Shown here: piece after piece, positions 43,304 through 56,800 of the stretch
Layout: every line of letters starts with the position of its first letter
Numbering within the stretch: position 1 is the first letter of the stretch
Origin: Sipunculus nudus
Lineage: Eukaryota > Annelida > Sipuncula > Golfingiida > Sipunculidae
Assembly (NCBI GenBank): GCA_026874595.1
Contig: CM049312.1
Span: 72,574,429-72,638,428, forward strand
Reading direction: 5' to 3'
DNA length: 64,000 nt
Made by a program: the position numbers and the translations under genes
Notes under the pieces: model-generated
Database searches by the model: none
Told to the model about the DNA's origin: nothing
Seen by the model: the letters and a program-made list of their open reading frames with translations, nothing else

Positions 43304-44531
43304 TTGTAACAACTCATTTAGAATGTCTTTGTCAACGTGCAAAATAAAAAAGAAATGCCCCAGCCAGCTCTTAAAAATGTATGGCAAGATTTGGTATGTT
43401 ACCATGACCATGGACCTTTATGCAGGGCAATGTGAGGTACGCTCTTTACACAGCGCTTTAACTATAGGCCTACTGCCTATATGGTAAGCGCTGTTTGTTA
43501 TGACCTTGTATCTTGAATTGCTACACCAGAGGGGAGCACTGTAATTTTGTCCAATCAGATGAGACCTTGTGCTGGAAGACACGGCCAAGGGAGGAACCGT
43601 CTGAACAGGCCATAGGCTCGGTGAGAATTGCCGAACACGTGGTTTGCTTGAGGTCTTGGGCACATAGGATGCCCGGCCGGTGAGCTGCAATTCAAACGAA
43701 ACGTAACAACAAAGGCTGCGTGCACACCTCGCTGGCTGGTTTCAGTTCTGCAGACAACAGATACATGGCTACGCTAACACAGTCATACTGTCAGAATCGA
43801 ATCGGTCGATGATGCGAGAATGTAGAGGGAGCAATTAAAATTCGACCGTAAACTGTCTTCAAACGGCGCTTGAAGCGCAGCTATGGGCGGAGCCAGGATG
43901 CCTGTCGAGTGTTTGTTTATTGGCATCTGGTTGGCTTCTTGTCACATCATACGCACGTGTTTTTCAGCGGACAACGAACCGCCATCTGGTGTCTAAATAT
44001 ATCATAAACGGTCAAAGTTGGCAGCGTGTAAATTAGTTGCTTCTTTAGAAGCGTAAGATTTCCGCTGCCTCGGGAGCGTAAATGTGAGGGGACAATACAC
44101 GAGAGCACTGTCAGAACCATCAACCCAGCCCCCTCCCTTTATAACAATATATCATAATTTTCAAAATTGTGGAATACATATCAAATATATGTAAAAGTAT
44201 TTTGCTAATCTTTTCACCAAAATAATCATTTTCTTATTTACATTTTATTAAGTCTCCGAGATGGTGTTTGTATTTTATGAAATCTTTCGATCTTCTTTGA
44301 GGTAAAATAACGATGACGCAGAATTGTACCTATAAGTAGAAATTAAAGTACGTATGTGTACACTGCAACTGGCGACATTACCTGACACCAACAGCAACAG
44401 AAAGTATGGGAAATGACCCCCTTGGGTCACACATCGTTCCCGACATATATCAAGCATATCGGATACGTGGCAACGGAGGAGTTGCCGGACAAAAATGGTC
44501 AGTTATAATATTGATGCAGCAGGTCAGCCTG
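42378..44531. other. No gene seen
   Basis: Unique-looking sequence with a TA/GT tract near 43.27 kb. Open frames are short and unsupported by splice signals or family motifs. Confidence 0.5.
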
Positions 44532-45069
44532 AAGTGATGTAGTCGATTCAACAACTTCCGAGTCCGAGTACAAGTTCGAGTCCAGGACACTCGAGTACGA
44601 GTCCAAGTCCTTAAGGTTCGAGTCCAAGTCCACTTGCTTCATGTCCGAGTCACTTGGGGCGGAGTATCGAGTATAAGTCCAATGCAATGCCCATCTCCTT
44701 GATGTGAAATTTTAAAAGGATAGTTTAGATTATCATGTGAATTTTTAAAGAAGTTAATTCATACATGGTCTTTATTTGAATCTTAAAATAAATTTAGCTC
44801 CCGATGCCAAATTAAAGTTGGGTGAATAAGTCTTATTTTGTACGCCAGAAATTATGCAGGTATAGTACGCTCATGTGCATGTATATAAGTCTTTGTAGTA
44901 TCTGTGACAGATCGAGCTTTCTTCTACTTGACTCCAGAAGTTTTCCACTCCTTACAATCCGAACAAGTCCGAGTCTAGAACTTCCGAGTCCAAGCCCCAG
45001 TCCCAGTCTCTACAAAAGTTGACTCGAGTCCGGACTCGGGTCTAATTCCGGACTGAGTCCGACATAACT
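44532..45069. mobile_element. hAT-like MITE, copy
   Basis: It starts AAGTGATGTAGTCG and ends GTCCGACATAACT, with the same subterminal GAGTCC/AAGTCC runs and the same AT-rich core (TAATTCATACATGG, CTCCCGATGCC) as the 38744 copy. Confidence 0.78.
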
Positions 45070-46014
45070 TTTTGCCTGGATAAAATGTACGCGATGTCGC
45101 ATGTATTCATAGTAGCTGACCCATGGGTCTGGTCAATAGGGCAAATATATACGGATGAAGTACCTGATCGTGAAAAAGAAAAACAGCATTGAAGAAAAAC
45201 ATTTTGACCCAATATAGCGGTTGCACTTATCTGTTAGGAAACCAAAAGGAAACTGCGTATGGCAGGAGGTGCGAGGCCGCACTGCGCAGACTCGGACTCT
45301 TCTGTACAAGAGTACGACTCTGCTCTTTAGGGACTGATGGGAGTCAAAATCTGACCCCCACAATGCACCAGGGCTATAATAAATACACCAACGGCGTAGG
45401 TGTTAATGCAGTGAAAAGGAAAGTGAAGTTCGCGTCAAGTGTGTTTGATCAAATTTTTTTCAAAGCAAAATACATAAACATGTTTTTTTTTTGTTGTAAG
45501 GAATTAGCAATATTTTGTAAGCATGTAATGTAAAGGACAGTGTAGTAAGTTCAAGTGTGTGGGATAAGAATTGATATACTATTAAAATACTATTATACTA
45601 TTTTGTAAGCATGCGCATGTGAAATGTGAACAGTCGTTTCCTTAAAATGTAACACATTAACACACAGATTTTAAAGTATGACATTTGAGACAAGTAGTCC
45701 CGGCCGTCCCACAGTGCTCAAACAGAAGAGTTTCGAGCAGAAGCTCTGGCTGAAGGGTTGTGCGAGGAAGGAGAGCTAGTGTCACCTATCGTCAAATGGC
45801 TGAACTACTTGCTTTCTATTACGCCACCTGTTTGAGGGTATTCATTCATAAGATGGGACAGCCTAGGGTTCGACATAAGCTGAAACTAAACACTTTCCCT
45901 GGAAACCAGTCTCTGGCCCTCTCTGCAAAAAAAGTCGACCCCGGCATTGGTTAGCTTACACCAGGACACGCGCTCTCACATGTTTAAAGTTTGGAGTTGG
46001 ATGCACAACCACGC

Positions 46015-46115
46015 TCTCATTGGTCTAATTAAAATTCTTTGCTCTGTGCGCACCCTAGTGTTCGAACCCAGAACATCTTGCTATACAAAGCACTGGTTAC
46101 ACGACCGTATTTTAT
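46015..46115 (-). mobile_element. tRNA-like SINE head, minus strand
   Basis: On the minus strand, GTGTAACCAGTGCTTTGT resembles an A box and GGGTTCGAACACTAG a B box at normal spacing. No intact stems were seen. Confidence 0.42.
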
Positions 46116-46959
46116 AATCGCTGCATAAGGAGCGTATCCTGCATTTGACTTTGGAACTTTATAACATTGCCGGGATAATCAGACTAGACCCATACAGGAT
46201 GACTTACTCGCTTGACAACATGGCACAGGTTTTCTAAGTTTTAAAACGTAGAAAGTCATTGGGGGTGAAGGAAAAACACTCTCTCTAACTACTGCTTGGT
46301 GAAATCCATATTGATTCATGCATCAGCAATCACGTTTATAATTTATCATGTTTTTCTTGAATTCCTTTAATTTCTGCCTACAGGACGACCTTACAAAACA
46401 TCACTTGCCCTGGGGCAAGTTCAAATACAAATGCACTGGCCCACACGATATTTTTATTATTATCAATATTAGGATAATATATGATATGATCAATATTTTG
46501 AGTTCTTATCTTAAGAGTCCGATTCAATCGGGATAAGGTTCATATCGAACACTCTTGTTCCCCAAAATATCCACACAGGGTCTTGGAAATTTTGGATCAC
46601 AACTTTTCGACAGTTTATTGTAAAATTTTGCAGAATTTTAATTATGGTCGTATAACTATCATTATCCTTTAAAAAAATATCTACGAGTCCTTTGAGAATA
46701 AATAGCCAACACGGAGTTAAGTAAAGATCCATCGATGACCTGTGTTTTAAATGAATTATCTGATGATTTTACATTTTAATTTGACCATTGTTTTCATCTG
46801 TAAGGGTAAAAATATTTACTGAGGAGAAAAAAAAGTCAATGCATGTGGTAGGCCTAACATGCGTACTCACGTTCATTTTATATACAAGGATTTAAACATT
46901 ATCTTAATTGTATAATTTCATTATAATAATTAAATAAATAACTAGTCATTCGTGAATTG

Positions 46960-47360
46960 ATTATTGCGCCCAATGTTTTTTTTTGGTGCTGCCACTTTGG
47001 GAAGCGACCAAGCAGAACAGCATTCACGCAGTGTCAGTTTGGAAGGAAAGAAGAGATACGCGACCATACTCTCTTTTTTAAGAAGGGAGGTGTGTGACCT
47101 TGACCCCAAAATCAAAACGGTTGTTTGTTACTGGTTGTTGAACCACTCGTGACAGATGGAAGATTTGGAATGAGAGTTATGGCTCAATATATGTCCATAA
47201 TCTTTTTTGAAAAAAAGTGGGTTCTGTGACCTTGACCTTTGACTTTGCAACCTAAAACGCAAAAGGATTCTTTCCCTATCGGTAGGTAAGCAGTTTGTGA
47301 AAGATGGAAGGTTTTGGTCAAGGGGTTAGGCATGAGGCCAACTTATCCCTTCATGCAACT
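46960..47360. repeat. Decayed repeat with TGACCTTGACC blocks
   Basis: Two units of about 130 bp each carry TGACCTTGACC, GTTTGT..ACTGGTTG-like and GATGGAAG..TTTGG segments. No coding signal. Confidence 0.5.
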
Positions 47361-47611
47361 TTGTTGTAAGGGTATTAAAATAACACATGCATATAAAGTG
47401 AAAACAATTTTATTATAAAGTTTAAAAAATGGACGGAAATAAACCTTACCATGTGTATATGAAAAGTCATGAGAATACAAGTAGAGTGATCTTGATAAAA
47501 ACCTATAGAGTTTGCAAAATTTATATCACAAGAATAAAGAGACAGTCTTCTATGTAAACTATACACACTGATATTAGTTGACGGTTTCATGGAGATACAA
47601 TATAGAGTAAA

Positions 47612-48044
47612 ATATATAGCCTTAATGTCTAGACTCGGGTCAAAATTTTCAGAGACTTGGGTCTCAGACTTGGACCTAATGATCTTAAATATGGTATTTT
47701 ACTCGGACCTGGAGGTCAGGGCTCAAGAAATAGGACCGAGTCCAATGGAAGAAAAACTCTGTGATGTATAAATTAGACATTCAGATTGGTAACAGACAGT
47801 ATATGCAAAAACTTTGCAATGGGAGCTACATGAAATTACACACTAAAACGTAAAAATGTATGTAAACTGACATATAAATACACATAATAATCTCAAATTC
47901 AATTTTAAAGCTCTTTCAATAGGGATATTTCCAAGGGGTCTCAGATGACTTGGATTTGAGTTCAAAAAGACTCGCACCTGAAGCGGATTGACTTGGACTC
48001 CGTATCAAAGGACTCATATTTGGACTCCCTCAGGTACATCACTG
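47612..48044. mobile_element. hAT-like MITE, inverted copy
   Basis: It is in reverse orientation to the 38744 copy. The right end reads TACATCACTG, with GACTTGGACTCC-type runs at both ends. The left end is degraded. Confidence 0.72.
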
Positions 48045-49862
48045 ATACATAGTACAATGTAAACTATATGTCTGACATGCTCTCTTGTCAGAGTACACAC
48101 TCCTGTATATTATACCTCCATGCGAGTATGAAAGATAGGACTACAGTATAAAGGAACATGATATGTACAATAAGTTTGTACGATAAGTACAATAAATACA
48201 ATAGGAATACAAAAATTTAAAATGGAAAGTTTTTTATGGGAAATAATAAGTTTGTATATTTTAAGGACAATATAAACAAAATAAAATGGAAATTTAAAGT
48301 GAAATGTATAACTAGATAAAACTCTTTGTGTACCCTATTGAAAAAAAACCTCTCTGGCCCAATGAGAATTATAAAGAGCATCACACACATATATAAAATA
48401 TACATACATAAACACATCTTATATGAGCATTTTACAAATATATGTACATAATTCACATAATTTCAGTATTAATATCCAAAGGATCACATAATAATATCCT
48501 TGGTGTTTAAAAAAAAAAGAATCCCCTGTATCCTCTACAATAGGTAAAGCATTCATTAATACAATTTATACAAAGTTTACCCCTTAAGTGTTTTAACAAA
48601 AATCTTGGTGACTCCTGGCAAAAGAGCATTAATACTTGAGAACAGATTTCTTCAACAATGTTTACATATTCACAAAGTTGTTTTAGTGAATGTTTTGGGA
48701 ACTGAACCACTATCAAAAAGTCCCCCTGCCAAGCAGGCGACACAGCTGTGTAAAACAAGCAATTAAATGATTATTGCACCAGGAAATATATTAGAACTCA
48801 TTTCGATTTAGTCTACTCACAATCATGCTTACTCATATCTTCATTCACATGTACTATGCGCAGAGAAATTATCGCGAAAATAAAACCTTCATTAATCAGA
48901 CCTCGCATCTGCACAGTTAAACAATAATTCATTCTACAGCTTTAATGGCATCTCCGGTAAATTCAATTTTACCATTCATTTTGATACCCATAATTCAAAG
49001 ACTGATAATTTGAATAAAACCTATACTTCTTATATCTACTACTGTTGCATGAAGAATTTTCATCTGTTCAATGTTTCCTTTGCTCCTTTTGCAATATTTT
49101 ATTAGATTTTGTGTACATTTTACATAACTGATGTTAAAAGGGTTACATAAATAGTGAGAATAACTGTTTGGGAAATTGTGAAAAATGACATCCTTGTGAT
49201 ACACTGAATGGAAAATTGTAAATATTTATCCTCGCGTATGTGAAGCCAACCACCGTATATAAGAAATCCCTATTGCCAGATTATTGCTTTAATTATCACA
49301 TGATAAGATAAGATATACTTTATTAATATCAAGCTGGAAATTTACACTGTGGTGTGAGGTTTTTCACAGTTGCCAGAAAAAAGAAAATTTTTTTCCTGTT
49401 GTTTAAAATAAATCCATATTCTCTGATGTTTGTAATAAATGAGCATAAACCCAAAATGCACCTCTATGGGAAAGATCGCCAACAGAGGGAGGGGGATTCA
49501 ACATTCCTTGCACATGGAAAAGCTCAATTTTGTTCTTTCCCCCACTGATTATTCAAAAGGGGTCTTGGCAAAACCCCTCCTATCTTTTGTCTCTCAAAAT
49601 TCATGTCTTGAATATAACAGTTCAAATTAACTGAAATATATAATCTTTTGCTAATAATGAGAGACTCTAAAATCTGATGGAAAATAAATTATGCATCCTA
49701 AGGTATGCTGGTGCTGACTTCAGATCCACTGGTAAGTTTTTGTTTTCCCCGTCTGTGATCACTGTCTGTAGCACGGCGGTCGACTGGGACCTGATCAACT
49801 CACCAGTGGTTTAAAAACAGTTAGCAGATTCTGTTGGAAACAATATCCGAATGATTTCTGAA

Positions 49863-50280
49863 TCAGTGGGTTTTCAGTTCTAGCCCTGGATGTCCCTTCA
49901 TAATCCCAGTGGCAGTATACCCATTGGGCACATACCCATTAGCCCCATACCCATTGGACGCCTGCCCATTAAGGACGGTGCCATTCGGTTTAACATCAGT
50001 TGCGGGGAAACTGATCTTCGCTTTTTCATGTATCTCAACCATGAACTCTTCCTCTGTTTGTTCTTCCTCCTCTCTGGGTTCCGGAGGTTTTGCGATTCCC
50101 ACCAGCACTGCACTCATGTCCCACATGATGTCACACAGATCAGCGACACGTGTGTCATGTCTGGTCTCCCTCCTCTGCCGACATTTGTAGAAGGTTTTCC
50201 CTGTCAGGTGCTGCAGGGATTTGTCAACTGCGCAGTAAATGATCGTCTGGGCACCAGCCTTGTAAGACAGCACTATAGGC
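49863..50280 (-). CDS. Gene E terminal exon: SDR C-terminus with acidic and NGY-rich tail
   Basis: This is a 418-bp coding exon from acceptor CCTTTCAG to TGA at 49863-49865. It begins KPIVLSYKAGAQTIIYCAVD, the family's C-terminal helix region, then HLTGKTFYKCR. It continues into PEPREEEEQTEEEF and a tail with NGTVLNG, SNGYGANGY, VPNGY and TATG. The tail is longer than in ordinary SDRs. Opposite-strand open frames here are shadows. Confidence 0.87.
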
Positions 50281-51967
50281 CTGAAAGGTTCGGAAAAATA
50301 TATTATTCATGTGTACGGGTGTAGCAATGCATGAAAAAAAAATTGATGTAATGAATTGCAAGCCCTCCTTAAATTGTAATTGATTATTAATATCCTGAAC
50401 AATTTATTTCGTTAATTTTATTTTTTTTTTGCATGTACCATCCCAAAGTCCACTGTGAGCTCTCAAATGTGACTGAGCAGTTTGGAATTTCAAAACTATT
50501 TAATGCTCATTATCACTCTTAAATCTACTTTAAGCATTAACTGGTACACATCTCTCTTCAAACAAACAAAGAGAGAGCTGCATTTTTCTTTTATTTTTTA
50601 ACATTTACTGACATTCATTTTGGTAAAAATATCTAGAATTTACTACTTAAGTAAGAATTGAACCAAAGGTAAAGAATCAATAACTGAATCTATTCTAAGG
50701 GCCCTCACAATTCACAGACCTAGTCATGGGCAATGTTATCTTTAGTGATGTGCCAATTAATCAATTATATTGATGATTGGTCGTTTTCTTTCATAACTGA
50801 TAAAGTTGATTGCACCTTTGCATACGCTATCACAAACAATTTTTAGGGCACATACAAAGACGTCATATTATCACTATAAGAAATTCTTATTCCGTCAGAT
50901 ATAAAAGAAAGATGAGAAACAAAAAACTTTGTGCAACAAATAGGCGTGAACAACCCAACCATGACCTTGACCTTTCAGCGGGATGTACAAGTAAGACTGA
51001 ATTTAATCAGTCAATACACTTGATCAATATTTCTTAATTAAATTTTAATTGTAAAAGAAGTTTAATGTACAGCAAGAAAATTCCATTTGTACTAGCAGTC
51101 TCACTGTGGAACATTTGGTGGCTTATCCTAGAAATTGCAAGGCAGCGTCTCTTTGCTGGTGGTAGATCCATTCGTAACTGCAGGTCTTGTTGATCATGTG
51201 TAGATTCACTATACAGAATGAATTCAGTGCATATTCTGTCTATTATTAATAGAGTATAATATGCACGGCTTTATTATGTATTTTGCTTGGACAAACATGT
51301 CATGACTGTTTTCCTGTGATCCTTAATAAGGAATGTACCTAACCATGAGTAGTGTAATTGATACAATCTAACACGGGCACACCCAGCCCAGACAAGGAGT
51401 AAACAGCTGAAATACAGCCCAAGTATGGAAACCTGCGCATGTAAGTGTATAGTGTTAATTAGCTGGTCACTGTCTGATGGGTTTCCCAAAAGATAAAATG
51501 ATTAAGGGAAACTGGAACCTGACCACTGTCACTCAGGTTTGTTATAACCAATCTGAGTGTCTAAGGCCGATGTACATTTTGTTTCATGTAAGCCGTTCAG
51601 ATCTCAAACTTGAATTTTCCCTTATATTGAAGCCAACTTTATGTTTGACTCTTTTGTTCCCTAGAGATTTGTTCATAACTTGAATCTACCTTTTAATGGA
51701 CCCCGTTATAAGAAAAACTGTAATTAATTGTTTTTGCCTTACATCTAGTCATCGGTGATGTTTGTGTATTTATACTCACTTTATTAAGAAGCCAATGAAG
51801 CTGACCATACAAGATGGGAGGTACTCCTTAAACGGTGACAAAATATGATCACCTACAGACCCAGGATGCACCGCATTAACTGTCACGTCTGTACCTGAAA
51901 CATCATCATCATCATCACTGCTATTAGTTTTGCTAGATTTATCATCTGTAAAAACTGCACCTGTAAT

Positions 51968-51998
<31 letters not shown>

Positions 51999-53783
51999 CT
52001 GGTATCAGGATTGCTAGATTCATCATCTGTAAAATCTGCACCTGTAATATCATTATCATCATCATAATTATCATCATCATCATTGTTATCAGGATTGCTA
52101 GATTCATCCTCTGTAAAATCTGCACCTGTAATATTATCATTATCATTATCATTATCATCATCATTGTTATCAGGATTGCTAGAATCAGCATCTGTAAAAA
52201 CTGCACCTGTAATATCATCTTTATCATTATCATTATCATCATCATCATCATAATTGGTATCAGGATTGCTAGATTCATCATCTGTAAAATCTGCACCTGT
52301 AATACCATCATCATCATAATTATCATCAGCATCATTGTTATCAGGATTGCTAGATTCATCATCTGTAAAATCTGCACCTGTAATATCATCTTTATCATTA
52401 TCATTATCATTATCATCATCATCATTGTTATCAGGATTGCTAGATTCATCATCTGTAAAAACTGCACCTGTAATATCATCATCATCATCATCATCATTAT
52501 CATCATCATCATTGTTATCAGGATTGCTAGAATCAGCATCTGTAAAGACTGCACCTGTAATATCATCATCATCATCATCATCATCGTTATCAGGATTGCT
52601 AGAATCAGCATCTGTAAAGACTGCACCTGTAATATCATCATCATCATCATCATCATCATTGTTATCAGGATTGCTAGAATCAGCATCTGTAAAGACTGCA
52701 CCTGTAATATCATTATCATTATCATTGTCATCATCATCATCATCATCACTGGTAACAGGATTGTATGATTCATCATCTGTAAAAACTGCACCTGGACTAT
52801 CATCATCATCATCATCCCCATGTGCAAGCATCACTAGAATCATCATCAGTCAAATCTATGCAATATCATCTTCATCATGATTAAATCAACATCATCATTT
52901 TCATCATCATCAGTTTAGGTACCACTAGCAAGATTTGGCACTTTGCAAACATGGTGTCATGGAATATTGGATGTAAACCTAAATTGTTCATCTTCATTTT
53001 CAAATGATCATGTGTTTTGAAAAGCACCCACTGGATGCTGTGATTTTCTTGCATTTTGAGAGTATACACAACCAACACTCATCACCATGCTGTGTGCTGA
53101 CATAAGCCTGCCACCCATTGATGGTTTTGCTACAATTTTTATCTGCGACCACTCACAGACAGCCTGTGATCATCTGCTACTGCTTGTGATTGACAATTAG
53201 CAAACAGTGGCAGACAGTTTGCAATCTTCTGTGACTGACTGTGACTGGTGGGCAACAGTTACAGACTTGAGATCACAGAGGAACTGAGTTTCTTGCAATG
53301 TTTATTTTGGAAAACATAAACTTTACCAGACTTTGTCCACAAAGCTAGGACAAGTCACAGAATCAGTTCCCTCACCATATCTCCTGCAACAAAATGGAAT
53401 ACATTAAGTCCCAAGTCGAAAATTGCATCTCTGATACAAGCAACCATCGCAAAGGATCACAAGGGAATTGCAAGTTTTCGGACTTAGAAGCCTTGTGATA
53501 ATTTCTTACTGCTAGTCGCAATTCACATCAGAAGTCCTGCTCACCTGGGATTCTCATACAATCATTATATAATTGTCATAATCATAAAATATATATATAT
53601 ATGTATATATATATATAGTGAAATCTCAAAATTATGACAACCAACAAGATCTCGATGAAGTGGTCTGGGTTTAAATGTGGTTATTTAAACAAGATCTGAT
53701 TTAAAGAGCAAAACAAAAATGGGACCGTGAACAAGAAGTCATTATTTTTAGGTAGGCACTCAAATCAGTTGTTAGGTGAGGTT

Positions 53784-53855
<72 letters not shown>

Positions 53856-56800
53856 AACAAACAATCACCAAAACCAACTCTTTTTGCATATGATGTTTAA
53901 AATTAACATAGGACAGCAATAATAAAAAAAGGTTTTTTATATAAATTTGTGACAAACCTGCAAGCTTCCTGGAAAGAGCCTTCACTTGGAGCACACTACC
54001 TATGCGGCTCATTTTATGTCCCCTCAGGATGGAGTATTTATGGACATCTTTGGCTTTGCATACTTTGAGATCGTAAAACGGATCCCCAGCATATGCAGTG
54101 CCATAGATGACTGACAGTACATAGATGATTCTGCTTGGCGCTGACTGTTTCAGGATGTCCAGGAGAAGGTGTGTCAGGAGAAAAGGACCAAGATGGTTGT
54201 AGGTGAACACCTCATCAGGACAACCTGGGGACGGCTTCTTTGAGCTGTATACAATCTCTATCAAAATATTCAAAATCATATTTTAAATTTATTTATCTAT
54301 ATAATTATAGATACTAAAATTATTTTTCTATATATTTATATATATTTATATAAATATATTTTTGAGTTTTATATCATTTTTTAAATCAATAAAGCTAATG
54401 GTATTAAGGTATCATTGTTTGACTTATTTTCTGATGAGTTTTATCAAAAGCCTTCATATTCTTTGTAAGTTATCACGGCGCCAAGTAGCCTCGTGACCAA
54501 CGACCTCATTAAATATGCTTGGATATTGGCAATAATCAAACTCGGGTGAGATAATCTATTGGTAAGTAGTTATGGTGAGTTTCGTGAAAATCCATCAAAA
54601 CCCCGGTAAGTTATCGCAGCAAAACTAACAGTTAATTGACGGACGGATGTACACTAAGATGGACAGATGGGCATATAAAAAACAAGATCAGATATCAATT
54701 GAAAGACAAGAAATAAAGGATGTAAATAGTCTGACATATCTTGAAGCAGAAGTTAACAAGGAAGGGGGATCAAAGGAAGACATAATGAAAAGAATAAATT
54801 TAGCAAGAAGCGCATGTGTAAAATTAAATAAACTGTGCAAATCTACCAGACAGACACAAAGTTAAGAATTTTCAAAAGTAATGTACTATCTGTATCATTA
54901 TACAGTTCAGAGTTATATTTTAAGAGACTTGAAGAATGACAGAGACAGACAAGATTAAACTGAATTCTTTTCAAAGAAAATGTTGTAGGATGGATACTTA
55001 AGATCCACTGGCCAATGAAAATTAAGAATAGAGAACTTTATACAAACACAAATATTAAATCAGTTACAATGTACATCAAAATAGACGTTGGAGACGGTAA
55101 GGGCACATTTTTAGAAAGGAAGACAACAGCGACACTAAAGTATCTTGAACTTGGGAACCAGAAAGGAAGAGAAGAAGGGATAGACCAAAGATAAATTGGA
55201 GAAGGACAGTACAGGCAGAACGGGACATGATGGGATGGAGCTCCTGGAAGGAGACAGCAAGGATTGCCAAGGATCAAGAGAGGTGGAGGGGACTGGCAAA
55301 GATCAAGAGAGATGGAGGGGACTGGCAAAGATCAAGAGAGGTGGAGGGGACTGGCAAAGATCAAGAGAGGTGGAGGGGACTGGCAAAGATCAAGAGAGGT
55401 GGAGGGGACTGGCAAAGATCAAGAGAGGTGGAGGGGACTGGCAAAGATCAAGAGAGGTGGAGGGGACTGGCAAAGATCAAGAGAGGTGGAGGGGACTGGC
55501 AAAGATCAAGAGAGGTGGAGGGGACTGGCAAAGATCAAGAGAGGTGGAGGGGACTGGCAGAGATCAAGAGAGGTGGAGGGGACTGGCAAAGATCAAGAGA
55601 GGTGAAGGGGACTGGCAAAGATCAAGAGAGGTGGAGGGGACTGGCAAAGATCAAGAGAGATGGAGGGGACTGGCAAAGATCAAGAGAGATGGAGGGGACT
55701 GGCAAAGATCAAGAGAGGTGGAGGGGACTGGCAAAGATCAAGAGAGGTGGAGGGGACTGGCAAAGATCAAGAGAGGTGGAGGGGACTGGCAAAGATCAAG
55801 AGAGGTGGAGGGGACTGGCAAAGATCAAGAGAGGTGGAGGGGACTGGCAAAGATCAAGAGAGGTGGAGGGGACTAGCAAAGATCAAGAGAGATGGAGGGG
55901 ACTGGCAAAGATCAAGAGAGGTGGAGGGGACTGGCAAAGATCAAGAGAGGTGGAGGGGACTGGCAAAGATCAAGAGAGGTGGAGGGGACTGGCAAAGATC
56001 AAGAGAGATGGAGGGGACTGGCAAAGATCAAGAGAGGTGGAGGGGACTGGCAAAGATCAAGAGAGGTGGAGGGGACTGGCAAAGATCAAGAGAGGTGGAG
56101 GGGACTGGCAAAGATCAAGAGAGGTGGAGGGGACTGGCAAAGATCAAGAGAGGTGGAGGGGACTGGCAAAGATCAAGAGAGGTGGAGGGGACTGGCAAAG
56201 ATCAAAAGAGGTGGAGGGGACTGGCAAAGATCAAGAGAGGTGGAGGGGACTGGCAAAGATCAAGAGAGGTGGAGGGGACTGGCAAAGATCAAGAGAGGTG
56301 GAGGGGACTGGCAAAGATCAAGAGAGATGGAGGGGACTGGCAAAGATCAAGAGAGGTGGAGGGGACTGGCAAAGATCAAGAGAGGTGGAGGGGACTGGCA
56401 AAGATCAAGAGAGGTGGAGGGGACTGGCAAAGATCAAGAGAGGTGGAGGGGACTGGCAAAGATCAAGAGAGGTGGAGGGGACTGGCAAAGATCAAGAGAG
56501 GTGGAGGGGACTGGCAAAGATCAAGAGAGGTGGAGGGGACTGGCAAAGATCAAGAGAGGTGGAGGGGACTAGCAAAGATCAAGAGAGGTGGAGGGGACTG
56601 GCAAAGATCAAGAGAGATGGAGGGGACTGGCAAAGATCAAGAGAGGTGGAGGGGACTGGCAAAGATCAAGAGAGGTGGAGGGGACTGGCAAAGATCAAGA
56701 GAGGTGGAGGGTACTGGCAAAGATCAAGAGAGGTGGAGGGGACTGGCAAAGATCAAGAGAGGTGGAGGGGACTGGCAAAGATCAAGAGAGGTGGAGGGGA

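Noticed and set aside
45189-45533. 114-codon plus-strand open frame
   Set aside because: No family motif, no splice support, and a low-complexity Lys/Phe-rich end.
51776-52846. A 356-codon Asp-rich open frame as a gene
   Set aside because: The repeat is open in several frames on both strands. Only its last ~37 codons are SDR-like, and they belong to a spliced exon starting at 51894. An in-frame isoform is noted as a finding, not a gene.
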